Source: CBDDBK01 sp965225715
GTDB lineage: Bacteria > Bacteroidota > Bacteroidia > Cytophagales > Flammeovirgaceae
DNA length: 64,000 nucleotides
Direction: 5' to 3'
Assembly (NCBI GenBank): GCA_965225715.1
Contig: CBDDBK010000002.1
Coordinates: 1,240,001 to 1,304,000, forward strand
Each line of letters begins with the position of its first letter. The stretch's first letter is position 1. The translations under genes and the position numbers were made by a program. Below, piece after piece: positions 56,116 to 64,000 of this stretch. Under the pieces are notes generated by a model. The model did not search any database. It saw only the letters and a program-made list of their open reading frames with translations, and was not told where the DNA came from.

Positions 56116-56502
56116 CTATAAACCATAATACCAGACTTCATCTATATTTGGATCCCCACCTGTTCGCCATATTTTATTATTAAAAACTACAGAACGATGC
56201 GATATTCTAGCACCCCATTCGGCTGAGGCAGTTTCTTCTGTCCAAGTTATTCCATCAGTACTGGACCAAACATCATTTAAAGGGTTAGGACTAAAACTTC
56301 CTCCTATGACCCATATTTTGTTATCAAAGACTACAGAGCTGTGTCTCATTCTCTCGGACCATCAAGGATTATCGGTTGCCAAACGCCATACAAAATTTGA
56401 CTCATCAAGAATTAGGATCAGAATCATCGCATTTACCAGAAACAGTTAAAAGTATAAGAATTAAAGAAGCATAAATATAGTTCTGAATTTTCTTTGAGAT
56501 GG
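56116..56502 (-). pseudogene. Remnant of a Kelch-repeat lipoprotein
   Basis: On the minus strand, about 56502 to 56415 encodes a lipoprotein-type signal (ASLILILLTVSGKC followed by DDSDPNS) and then a TGA. After a gap, Kelch-like sequence continues (WRLATDNP, TGA, WSERMRHSSVVFDN, then KIWVIGGSFSPN, DVWSSTDGITWTE) to a stop at 56116. Two in-frame stops, lack of an ATG and the small size show that most of the gene was lost. The largest intact frame is 56116-56349 (77 residues, one and a half Kelch units). Confidence 0.7.
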
Positions 56503-56512
56503 TTATAACTAA

Positions 56513-57892
56513 TTATTCTTCCAAATTAGGTATTTTAATTTTTCCGAAGGCTTTTTCATAATCTAGTTTAGCAATTAATAGATTTAAAAGAGATGAATAA
56601 TAGTTATTTTGAGATTCTTTATAGCTCGTATGGGCACTAACAATATCAGTACTCGATCCTACACCTTCTCGATAACTCAGTATACTTATATCATATACCT
56701 CTTGAGCTAAAATAATATTGTCTTTTTGATTTTGAACATCAAACATAGTATTATTAAAATTTAGAATTGCTTCTTCTTGCTCAAAACGAATTTGTTTTTT
56801 GAAAAATTCTTGAGTTAATTCTATTTTTTTATCATCTAATTTTAATTGAGCAACTTTATTTCGCCTTTGCCCCCCATTGCTAATTGGAATAGAGAGTCTA
56901 AGCCCCCAATAAGCATAATTATTTGGAGAAAAGTCTGATAGAGTTGCACTTCCTGCATTATAGCCATAAGCTAAATCAAAATATAAACTGGGATAATAAC
57001 CTGATTTATGTTGTTGAATATCATAATCATTTAATATTCTCTGACTTGTTAAGATTTTATAATCAGTTCTATCAAAATGAAAATCTGAAGCTATAAGTTG
57101 AAAGTTTAAAAGAGAAGTTGTATCTATTTCTTCAGTAAGTTTTATAGGCGTCTCTATAGGTTTACCCATCCGAAGTTTTAAAGCATTTTTACTAATTTGA
57201 AGTAGATTATCAAGCTTTTTCTGTTCAGTTTTTAAATTATTATAAGAAACTTTTAGACGACTAACATCTACATTTAAAGCATAACCGTTTTTAAAAAGTT
57301 CTTCTGTCTGTTTAAGTAGAGTATCTAAATTTTCTAAATTGGCTTTAAAAACTTTACGCTGTTCTTCATTGATAAGTATAGCATAGTAGGCTTTAGTAAT
57401 ATCATAAATAAGCTGTTCTTGGTTTTGTTGTAGTTGCTGTTTTGAATATCTAATAATAGAATTAATGGCTTTTAAACCAATAAAGTAACGAGAATCTACA
57501 ACAAGTTGGGAAAGTTTAGCAATAACATTTCCATTAAATCTAGTGCCAAATTGGACAGGAACATCAGGTGCATTTGGCTCTACTGTATCTCCACTAAATA
57601 ATGCAAGCGATTGAGCAGGTAGGTATATATTTTGAATAATAACATTATCTGTAAAACTTGCCTCTATATTAATTTGTGGTAATCCCAGACCAATAATTTC
57701 TTTTCGTTGCTTATCTGTTTTTAGAACATCTATTTGAGCATTTTGGACAGAAATCGCATTTTTTAAAGCATAATCTATGCAAGTTTTCAAATCAAGAAAC
57801 TCTATTTCTGATTGGGCTGTACTAGTAAAAAAGATAAAAATAAAAGATACAAAAAAAAAGAGCTTTGAAATTAATTTTGCAGTTCTAATCAT
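56513..57892 (-). CDS. TolC-family outer-membrane efflux protein
   Basis: A 459-residue outer-membrane channel of the TolC type. It has an N-terminal signal peptide (KLFFFVSFIFIFFTSTAQSE), LDLKTCIDYALKNAISVQNA and two internally similar helical halves typical of the family (residues about 190-240 and 390-450). LSQLVVDSRYFIGLKAINS and LSIPISNGGQRRNKVAQLKL match the two OEP-domain strand turns. It would join an inner-membrane pump and periplasmic adaptor; the RND pump gene at the right end of the window, on the same strand, is a candidate partner. Confidence 0.9.
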   Translation of the reverse strand: MIRTAKLISKLFFFVSFIFIFFTSTAQSEIEFLDLKTCIDYALKNAISVQNAQIDVLKTDKQRKEIIGLGLPQINIEASFTDNVIIQNIYLPAQSLALFSGDTVEPNAPDVPVQFGTRFNGNVIAKLSQLVVDSRYFIGLKAINSIIRYSKQQLQQNQEQLIYDITKAYYAILINEEQRKVFKANLENLDTLLKQTEELFKNGYALNVDVSRLKVSYNNLKTEQKKLDNLLQISKNALKLRMGKPIETPIKLTEEIDTTSLLNFQLIASDFHFDRTDYKILTSQRILNDYDIQQHKSGYYPSLYFDLAYGYNAGSATLSDFSPNNYAYWGLRLSIPISNGGQRRNKVAQLKLDDKKIELTQEFFKKQIRFEQEEAILNFNNTMFDVQNQKDNIILAQEVYDISILSYREGVGSSTDIVSAHTSYKESQNNYYSSLLNLLIAKLDYEKAFGKIKIPNLEE

Positions 57893-58164
57893 TTTATTTG
57901 AGTTAAATTTAGACTATACTCTATAATTTATTTTTATTTTTTTTACCAATTCTAAATTAGAATAATAATATTAGTTTTATTTTATGCCTCTAATACTATA
58001 ATAACAATACCATTTCATAGTTAATACTTCTTAAATATATAAAAAACAATTAATTGATTATCAATTAAAAAATCAAAATTTTATATCGGTATTTTTAAAC
58101 TTCGAATGGTATAATATTAATTGATCATTAAGCAACAAAGAGCAAATTTAATTATTTTAAAAAT

Positions 58165-58722
58165 ATGATTGTAAGTATTTTTTCTTTTAATATTCCACTG
58201 GTTGATATTATTTTAATTTTGGTTTTGCTTTATGGTGGCTATAAAGGTTATCAAAAAGGGCTTGTCATGGAGCTTTTATCTATAGCAATATTGATAGGCA
58301 CTATTTGGCTTCTTTTTTTCTTTGTGACAAATGGTATAACAGGATTGCAAGGACTAATCGGAACAAAGTTTCATCATGGTATGAACTTTTTTATTTTTTT
58401 TTTGGTCTACGTTTTTATTATCATTTTTCTTAATAAAATAGGTCGTTTTCTCCAAAGCAAAATTGATTACTCCATATTAGATGATTTTGATAATTTAGCG
58501 GCAGCGGCAGTTAGTGTATTTAAATATGCTGTTTTTTTAAGTGTATTAGTTACATTGTTAAAATATATAGGTTTAGATTTGCCTCCAGAAGCTTTAGAAA
58601 ATTCTGTTGTGTATAGTAAGTTATTAAGTTTTCAAGCTTGGATGATAAAAACAGCTAGTCATATTTTCCCTTCTATAGCTGAAACAGATAGAGAAATTAA
58701 ACAATTATTCAGTAAATCTTGA
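58165..58722 (+). CDS. CvpA family membrane protein
   Basis: A 185-residue protein with four predicted membrane segments: VDIILILVLLYGGYKGYQKG at the N-terminus (G-x-x-G-x-x-K-G is the CvpA signature), then about 35-55, 70-92 and 112-138. CvpA proteins are linked to colicin V production and cell-envelope stability; the biochemical role is unclear. The 270-base gap upstream holds no other feature. Its stop abuts a hairpin shared with the converging M20-like gene. Confidence 0.82.
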   Translation: MIVSIFSFNIPLVDIILILVLLYGGYKGYQKGLVMELLSIAILIGTIWLLFFFVTNGITGLQGLIGTKFHHGMNFFIFFLVYVFIIIFLNKIGRFLQSKIDYSILDDFDNLAAAAVSVFKYAVFLSVLVTLLKYIGLDLPPEALENSVVYSKLLSFQAWMIKTASHIFPSIAETDREIKQLFSKS

Positions 58723-58745
58723 TGCCTAAAAAAAATGTTTAGGCA
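58723..58745. terminator. Convergent terminator hairpin
   Basis: TGCCTAAA (58723-58730) and TTTAGGCA (58738-58745) with an A-rich loop, directly between cvpA (plus) and the M20-like gene (minus); the right arm overlaps the latter's stop codon. Confidence 0.65.
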
Positions 58746-59986
58746 GTGTAACCGTTATATTTGACCAATTTATCCAAAAACTTATCCCCAATTTTAATAG
58801 CAACCATAATATCTTCTATGCGAATATATTCATCTTGTTGTTGATATATACCTTTTTGGGTGCGTATAAAAAGCATACAGGTTTTAATATAAGGTGCTAA
58901 TATAGATATTGATTGATTTTCAAAACTGCTAAGCCGTTTGATATCTATTCCGCTATTTTCTATACAGTCTGCCAACAGACTTGAAAGTTTTGGGTTAGGT
59001 AATATAGATTTGTGCTTATTCAAAACATCTATATTGATAGTTGTTTTATAGGTTTTAGCAAGTTTGATAAACTGATTTTTTAAAGTTTCGTAAGCAATTG
59101 TTACCAATTTATTATCTTTACTAAAGAGGTTAAAATCAAAGACGATTTTAGTTGTTTGACCTTTTTCTTCTTCTTGCAAAAAATTAATATTATTTATTTT
59201 GCTATAAAGCCATTCTCCGCGTCTTTTAATATAATATTCTATATCTTTTATAAATTGAGTAAAAGCATAAAGAAGATAATTTGGGGTATCAATTAGATAC
59301 ATGGCTTGATGCGAATAATTAGGTGTAATGGAAATATGTAAATGAGAGCTGCTATTAATACCTTCAAAAATACCTACTGAAACCATCTCTTTGTCAAGTA
59401 GATCAGTATGATCTAAGGCAAATTGAAAATAACACTCTGTATTTTGTACTGAAATCATGTCATGAAGCACAGAAGTTGGGTTACCATAGATTTGAAGTAA
59501 AGATTTTAAGGTTTGACCGTTATCATTTTTTTTATTTAACCACTCTAAATTAAATGTTCCTGTTAAACTTCTACAACCTAAATAAGGTATATCAAAATAA
59601 GTATTAGCACCGTCAATAAAAGCAATAATTTCTATATGGAAAGGGTAATCTTTATTGTCATCTAATAGTTTCTCTACTAAACTTAAACCCAATAGAATAC
59701 TAATTATACCGTCATACTTTCCAGCTTTTTCTACAGTATCTGTATATCCTCCAATATACACGTATTTAGCTTCAGGATTATGACTCGTTAAGCGTCCTCT
59801 GAGATTACCGATATGATCTGTCCAAACTTCTAAACCAATGGTTTCCATAATTTTTTTTAATGTAACCATGAGTTCTTTTTGGGCTGCTGAAGCTAAAGAA
59901 CGTTCTAATCTTGTATCTTTATCTGAATATTTATTCAATAGATCAATACGTTTCAATAAAAGTTCACTTCTCTTTTTATAATTCAT
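58739..59986 (-). CDS. M20-family hydrolase-like protein with degenerate active site
   Basis: A 415-residue protein that aligns with Zn-dependent amidohydrolases of the allantoate/N-carbamoyl-amino-acid type: RGRLTSHNPEAKYVYIGGYT, DTVEKAGKYDGIISILLGL, IEIIAFIDGANTYFDIPYLG, CRSLTG. Compared with the family, the first metal His (GSHxDT) is Tyr81 in GGYTDT. The EE pair of AFxDEEGxRF is replaced by Gly-Ala (residues 126-127). The later ELHIEQG is FQFALDHT. Only the Asp83 and Asp92 positions persist. It may be catalytically dead or have a new function. Convergent with cvpA, 8 bases downstream of ribH. Confidence 0.75.
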   Translation of the reverse strand: MNYKKRSELLLKRIDLLNKYSDKDTRLERSLASAAQKELMVTLKKIMETIGLEVWTDHIGNLRGRLTSHNPEAKYVYIGGYTDTVEKAGKYDGIISILLGLSLVEKLLDDNKDYPFHIEIIAFIDGANTYFDIPYLGCRSLTGTFNLEWLNKKNDNGQTLKSLLQIYGNPTSVLHDMISVQNTECYFQFALDHTDLLDKEMVSVGIFEGINSSSHLHISITPNYSHQAMYLIDTPNYLLYAFTQFIKDIEYYIKRRGEWLYSKINNINFLQEEEKGQTTKIVFDFNLFSKDNKLVTIAYETLKNQFIKLAKTYKTTINIDVLNKHKSILPNPKLSSLLADCIENSGIDIKRLSSFENQSISILAPYIKTCMLFIRTQKGIYQQQDEYIRIEDIMVAIKIGDKFLDKLVKYNGYTA

Positions 59987-59994
59987 TTCTTTTT

Positions 59995-60471
59995 TTATAA
60001 AGAACTAGAAAATGACAACATAGAAATGACTGTTTCAGCAAATTCGATACCTTTATTGCCATATTTGCCACCTGATCTATTGCGAGCTTGTTTCATATTT
60101 TGAGGTGTTAAGACTCCAAAAATAATAGGTTTATTAAGTTTTAAAGACACTTCTAAAATACCTTTAGCCACAGCGTCACAGATAAAATCAAAATGTTTGG
60201 TCTGACCTTGTATAACGCAACCAATACAAATAACTGCATCATTTTTTTTGAGTAAATTTTGAGCCGTAAAAGGCAATTCAAAGGCACCTGGTACATAGTA
60301 GCTTTTCAAATTTTCTTTAGAAAACCCCTTTTTAATTAAGGTATCAAAGGCAGATTCATAAAGAGGTTTAGTAATTTCTTGGTAATAATCAGCTATAGCA
60401 AAAGCAATTCGCTTTTGAAGAACCACTTGATCTATAACTCTATCTTCTGATGATTTGGAGGTAATAAACAT
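59995..60471 (-). CDS. ribH: 6,7-dimethyl-8-ribityllumazine synthase
   Basis: Penultimate enzyme of riboflavin synthesis. The 158-residue product carries RIAFAIADYYQEITKPLYES, the substrate-binding VPGAFELPFTAQNL (about 75), IGCVIQGQTKHFDFIC (about 96-111, with the catalytic His) and FGVLTPQNMKQARNRSGGKY, GNKGIEFAETVI. Complete and conserved. The ATG at 60471 is used; the frame also stays open to a TTG at 60531. Followed closely by the M20-like gene, so the two may be co-transcribed. Confidence 0.93.
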   Translation of the reverse strand: MFITSKSSEDRVIDQVVLQKRIAFAIADYYQEITKPLYESAFDTLIKKGFSKENLKSYYVPGAFELPFTAQNLLKKNDAVICIGCVIQGQTKHFDFICDAVAKGILEVSLKLNKPIIFGVLTPQNMKQARNRSGGKYGNKGIEFAETVISMLSFSSSL

Positions 60472-60700
60472 GAGTAAGTAATTTGAATAGTAAAAAAACG
60501 ATTTAAAACTTATGAAGTTAGTTTTCAACAAATTAAGTCTCTCTTTTTACCATTTTTAGTACATTGGCAGGAGAAACAGATTGGATATTTAAGAATCTGG
60601 GTCATTTTTGTAAAACCATTTTATCATTAGAGTGAAAACTTTTCTATTTTTTGAACTAAATTATTTTGGCATGTTTTCTCAATTGTAATATTAGCCATAT

Positions 60701-60734
60701 TTTGTCAAGGTTTGCTTTCAAAAACCTTGACAAA
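60701..60734. terminator. Strong hairpin after the RND pump gene
   Basis: TTTGTCAAGGTTT (60701-60713) and AAACCTTGACAAA (60722-60734) form a perfect 13-bp stem with an 8-base loop, 30 bases past the stop codon of the pump gene on the minus strand. Confidence 0.75.
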
Positions 60735-60764
60735 GTTGATCTATGGTGAGACTATATTTTCATA

Positions 60765-63700
60765 CTATTCTATACGCATAAGACTTTCTTCTTCTTGCAA
60801 AAGTTTATCTTTGTCTACATCGATAATAGCTCTTTCCACATCTTCTCGGTTGGGTTTTTTGCTATTCCAATACCATGTTACAAAATACCGCACATCGTTG
60901 AAGAAAATAATAAAAACAGGGAAAAATAATAAAATAATTAGAGTACCTATTAAAACGCCATACGCTATAGAAGTTGCCATAGGGATTAAAAACTGAGCTT
61001 GGAAGCTAGTTTCTTTAATAAGAGGTAAAAGTCCTAAAACAGTGGTAAGTGAGGTAAGCATAATGGGTCTAAACCGATTGATACCAGCTTTAAAAGCCGC
61101 TTCTTTTACTTTATAACCTTCTAATAAGTGTCGGTTGTATTTATCTAAAAAAACAACCGCATCATTAATAATGACACCTGAAAGTGCTATCATTCCAAAG
61201 ATACTCAGCAGAGAAACCGGAATGTTTTCTATACCATGTCCTAAAATTGCTCCTATCCAACCCAAAGGAATCATCATAATGATTAATATAGCCTGATAAA
61301 AAGATTTAAAAGTTATCATGATAATGATAAAAATGATAAAAAAAGCTCCTCCTAAATAGAGCATTAATTTTGACATCGTTTCACTACTTGACTCGGATTG
61401 TCCACCTAATTCTACTGCAACATCTTCGAAATTAGATTTTATAACTGGTATAATACTAGCCCTAATTTTTTCTACAACAGGTGGGACTTCAGCATCAGGA
61501 TCAACCATTTGAGCATCGACACTGATAGTCTTAGAAGCATCATAATGTTTTATAGAAGATACACCTCTTGAAATGGTATAATTTGTAAGGTCGGAAAGTT
61601 GATATTCTTTTTGAGGACTTTTAATTTTCAAATTTTCTAATTGTCCAAAACTTTCTCTACTCGAATTGGGATAACGTACCCATACTCGAACTTCATCTGA
61701 ACCTTTTTGAAGACGTTGCACTTCTTCGCCAAAAAAACCTTGTCGAATTTGGCTGGCTATTTCGTTATGGGAAAAACCTAAAAAATAAGCTTGTTTATTG
61801 AGTTCTATTTCGAGTTCTCTTTTACCGATACTTACATTGTCTTTAATTTCTTCTATTTCTTCTATTTTACCAAGTTCTACTTTTAGAAAATCTTTGGCTT
61901 TTTCAAGAGACGCACTATTTTTACTGGTCAATCTTATATCTATAGGTTTACCCCAACGAGAATTACCACCAACAATGAGCTTTTCAGCTTCAGGGATAGT
62001 ACCTATTTCATTTTTTATTTTATCGCGTAAATCGAAGCTTGAAATACTACCTTCGTCTAATTCTTTATAAAATACATTGACAGTACCTGCATGACTGCCA
62101 TTATCTTCACTTGTCGATCCCAACCAAGAAAAAGTGTGTCTAATCGTATTTTGAGTATCGCCTAATTCTAATTTTAGATCATTATTGACTTTCCAAACGG
62201 CTTCATCAAATTTGGCTAATGCGGCTTTAACTTTATCTTCCCTGGTACCCGGTTTAAAGGCAACTTCTATTCTAAGGCTTGAAAATTCAATTTTTGGGAA
62301 AAAAGTAAATTTAATAACTCCACCACCCAACAAACCGATAACAATAATAAATAAGCTGACAATAAAGCTTAAAGAAAGCCATTTATAACCAATAGTATAG
62401 TTCAAGGCTTTTCCAAAAATAGTATCTCTTAGGTAGGCAATCATTTTATCTAAATAATATCTTATTTGCCTATTCCTTTTTTTAGAACGTCTAATATGGG
62501 GAAGATTAGAGTTCTTATTTTGCTCATCTTTATGGTATCCAGATTTAAGCACTTTAGCCGAAGCTAAATGAGCAGGCAAGACTAAAAAGGCTTCTAAAAG
62601 AGAAAAACCTAAACTAAAAATAACAACAATAGCCATTTCAGCTAAAAAAACAAAGTCGCCTCCGATTAGTATCATTGGTAAAAAAGCTACAATTGTAGTG
62701 GTTACAGATGCTGTAACCGCAGGAAAAACCTCTAAAGTACCGTCTATAGCAGCCCGATATGGATTTTTACCTTTTTCAAAATGGGTATAGATATTTTCAG
62801 CAATCACAATACCATCGTCAACTAAAATACCAACTACTAAAATCATTCCAAATAAAGAAATCATGTTAATAGTAAAAGTTGGAATAAAAGAAGCTAAAAT
62901 AAACATACCCAAAAAAGATGCAGGTATGCCCCAAGCAACCCAAAGTGAGAGTCTTAGATTTAAAAAAATACTCAAAGAGATGATAACAAGAATGATACCT
63001 AAGCCAAAATTTTCGCTCAGAGTATCTAAACGCTGTTTTAAAAGTTCATAAAAATCAAAAGTTATCTCGAGTTTTATAGCATTATTTTTAGCGTTAAAAT
63101 CATCGACATATTTAATAACATCTTCAGAAATTTTTACGATATCTTCTTCGCCTAATTTATCTATTCTAAAATAAACAGCAGGTTTAGAATCTAATTTTAC
63201 CTCAAAAGGCTGATCAACAAATTGTTCTTTAATATTGGCAACATCGCGGAGTAAAATTTTTGACCCATCGTCTTCTGCCCGTAGTATAATTTCACTAATC
63301 TTATCAATATCTTCTCGTTTAGCTTTTGATCGGATAAGGACCTCTTCATTTTTGGTTCTTAACGTTCCAGCTGAAAGATCTAAATTATTAGATCGCACAG
63401 TAGCAGCAATCTCATTAAAAGTAAACCCGTATTTTAAGAGGGCTTCTTCATTGATTTCTATTGATATTTCTATTTCAGGAAAACCAATAACATTAATTTG
63501 AGAAATATTAGGCAATGCTAATAAATCATCTTCTATTTGATCTGCATATTCCTTTAGCACTTTGATATTAACATCGCCACTTAAACCTATCCATTGGCTT
63601 GGCTGACGAGGTTTAACTTTATAAATGATAGGCTTTTCAGCACTAACAGGAAAAGAGCTTATCCCATCAACAGCATTTTTAACTTCTGTAAAAACCTCAT

Positions 63701-64000
63701 CAATACTATATTGAGCTAATATTTCAATAGTAATATTAACCCCATTTTCCGAAGAAGTCGAAACCACATTATCTATACCAATAACACTTTCTATAGCTTC
63801 TTCAACTTTTTGGGTAATACCTTGTTCTACTTCCTCAGGAGAAGCACCAGGATAAGCCATTTGAATTCTGATATCAGTGGCATCACTCTCAGGAAAATAG
63901 GCTTTTTTTGTAGAAAAAAAAGCTACTAAACCCAATATAACCGTAATAGCAATAACGATATTAGCATATATGCCATACTTGATAAAACTTTCAATTATTT
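60765..64000 (-). CDS. AcrB-type RND efflux transporter (5' end beyond the window)
   Basis: Inner-membrane proton-driven pump of tripartite efflux systems. The frame is open to the window edge (reading GIYANIVIAITVILGLVAFF), so the start lies outside; at least 1077 residues are seen. Two-fold RND plan: PEVEQGITQKVEEAIES-type PN1 motif (SPEEVEQGITQKVEEAIESV), large periplasmic loops and two sets of membrane helices. Motif GILVDDGIVIAENIYTHFEKG carries the charged pair in helix 4; GVIINDAVVFLDKYNRHLLE is the second-half equivalent. The family usually has 1030-1050 residues, so this is slightly long. The adaptor is presumably upstream; the tolC-like gene is 3 kb downstream. Substrate unknown. 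Confidence 0.9.
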   Translation of the reverse strand, partial: IIESFIKYGIYANIVIAITVILGLVAFFSTKKAYFPESDATDIRIQMAYPGASPEEVEQGITQKVEEAIESVIGIDNVVSTSSENGVNITIEILAQYSIDEVFTEVKNAVDGISSFPVSAEKPIIYKVKPRQPSQWIGLSGDVNIKVLKEYADQIEDDLLALPNISQINVIGFPEIEISIEINEEALLKYGFTFNEIAATVRSNNLDLSAGTLRTKNEEVLIRSKAKREDIDKISEIILRAEDDGSKILLRDVANIKEQFVDQPFEVKLDSKPAVYFRIDKLGEEDIVKISEDVIKYVDDFNAKNNAIKLEITFDFYELLKQRLDTLSENFGLGIILVIISLSIFLNLRLSLWVAWGIPASFLGMFILASFIPTFTINMISLFGMILVVGILVDDGIVIAENIYTHFEKGKNPYRAAIDGTLEVFPAVTASVTTTIVAFLPMILIGGDFVFLAEMAIVVIFSLGFSLLEAFLVLPAHLASAKVLKSGYHKDEQNKNSNLPHIRRSKKRNRQIRYYLDKMIAYLRDTIFGKALNYTIGYKWLSLSFIVSLFIIVIGLLGGGVIKFTFFPKIEFSSLRIEVAFKPGTREDKVKAALAKFDEAVWKVNNDLKLELGDTQNTIRHTFSWLGSTSEDNGSHAGTVNVFYKELDEGSISSFDLRDKIKNEIGTIPEAEKLIVGGNSRWGKPIDIRLTSKNSASLEKAKDFLKVELGKIEEIEEIKDNVSIGKRELEIELNKQAYFLGFSHNEIASQIRQGFFGEEVQRLQKGSDEVRVWVRYPNSSRESFGQLENLKIKSPQKEYQLSDLTNYTISRGVSSIKHYDASKTISVDAQMVDPDAEVPPVVEKIRASIIPVIKSNFEDVAVELGGQSESSSETMSKLMLYLGGAFFIIFIIIMITFKSFYQAILIIMMIPLGWIGAILGHGIENIPVSLLSIFGMIALSGVIINDAVVFLDKYNRHLLEGYKVKEAAFKAGINRFRPIMLTSLTTVLGLLPLIKETSFQAQFLIPMATSIAYGVLIGTLIILLFFPVFIIFFNDVRYFVTWYWNSKKPNREDVERAIIDVDKDKLLQEEESLMRIE

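Overview
This window is a piece of an AT-rich chromosome from a member of the Bacteroidota. The evidence is the promoter in front of the 23S rRNA gene, which fits the Bacteroidota pattern (TTTG, 20 bases, TATCTTTG), the general lack of Shine-Dalgarno sequences, a fused MurF-alanine racemase, a TonB-dependent receptor with a carboxypeptidase-like N-terminal domain, and DUF5618 proteins. Several traits suggest a host-associated lifestyle with a decaying genome, possibly a protist symbiont: a 23S-5S pair without 16S, Sel1-repeat proteins, pentatricopeptide-like repeats, many gene fragments, and an abundant short repeat. That lifestyle is an inference; no species can be named from the sequence.

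Layout. 1-1.4 kb: end of an unknown ORF, then ftsQ. 1.8-5.1 kb: 23S and 5S rRNA with their own promoter. 5.1-6.5 kb: a small tandem array in which a DUF5618 gene and its decayed copy are each followed by a copy of the 3' half of 5S rRNA. 6.6-12.8 kb: a SWIM zinc-finger protein, recO, a protoporphyrinogen oxidase and mutS2. 13.4 kb: tRNA-Ser(UGA). 13.5-20.3 kb: two related Sel1-repeat genes, an NTPase with PPR-like repeats, nadE, and a decayed nadE fragment. 20.7-30 kb: DUF2061, a DUF262/HEPN pair, korB, a glycosyltransferase, pgi, a second DUF5618 gene, gpmI and an SDR. 30-35.6 kb: a surface-protein remnant, an MMPL/RND exporter, gmhB and an alanine/glycine:Na+ symporter. 35.6-41 kb: a tight operon sufE-dndC-dndD-dndE, with DndE fused to a HerA-like ATPase. 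41-48.7 kb: ispD, a YjbR protein, hemC, murF-alr, cinA, carA. 48.9-64 kb: a TonB receptor, M23 peptidase, inositol phosphatase, TPR protein, a Kelch remnant, tolC, cvpA, a degenerate M20 hydrolase, ribH and an AcrB-type pump that runs off the right end.

How it fits together. Most genes are single housekeeping genes for the cell wall, haem, riboflavin, NAD, isoprenoid, pyrimidine and central carbon metabolism, scattered rather than in operons. The accessory content is the phosphorothioate DNA-modification operon, the DUF262/HEPN pair and the NTPase-PPR protein, all plausible genome-defence or host-interaction genes. A dispersed repeat of about 95 bp with imperfect terminal inverted repeats (TATAG..ATG..A) is present in at least a dozen intergenic places. 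It explains several misleading ORF starts.
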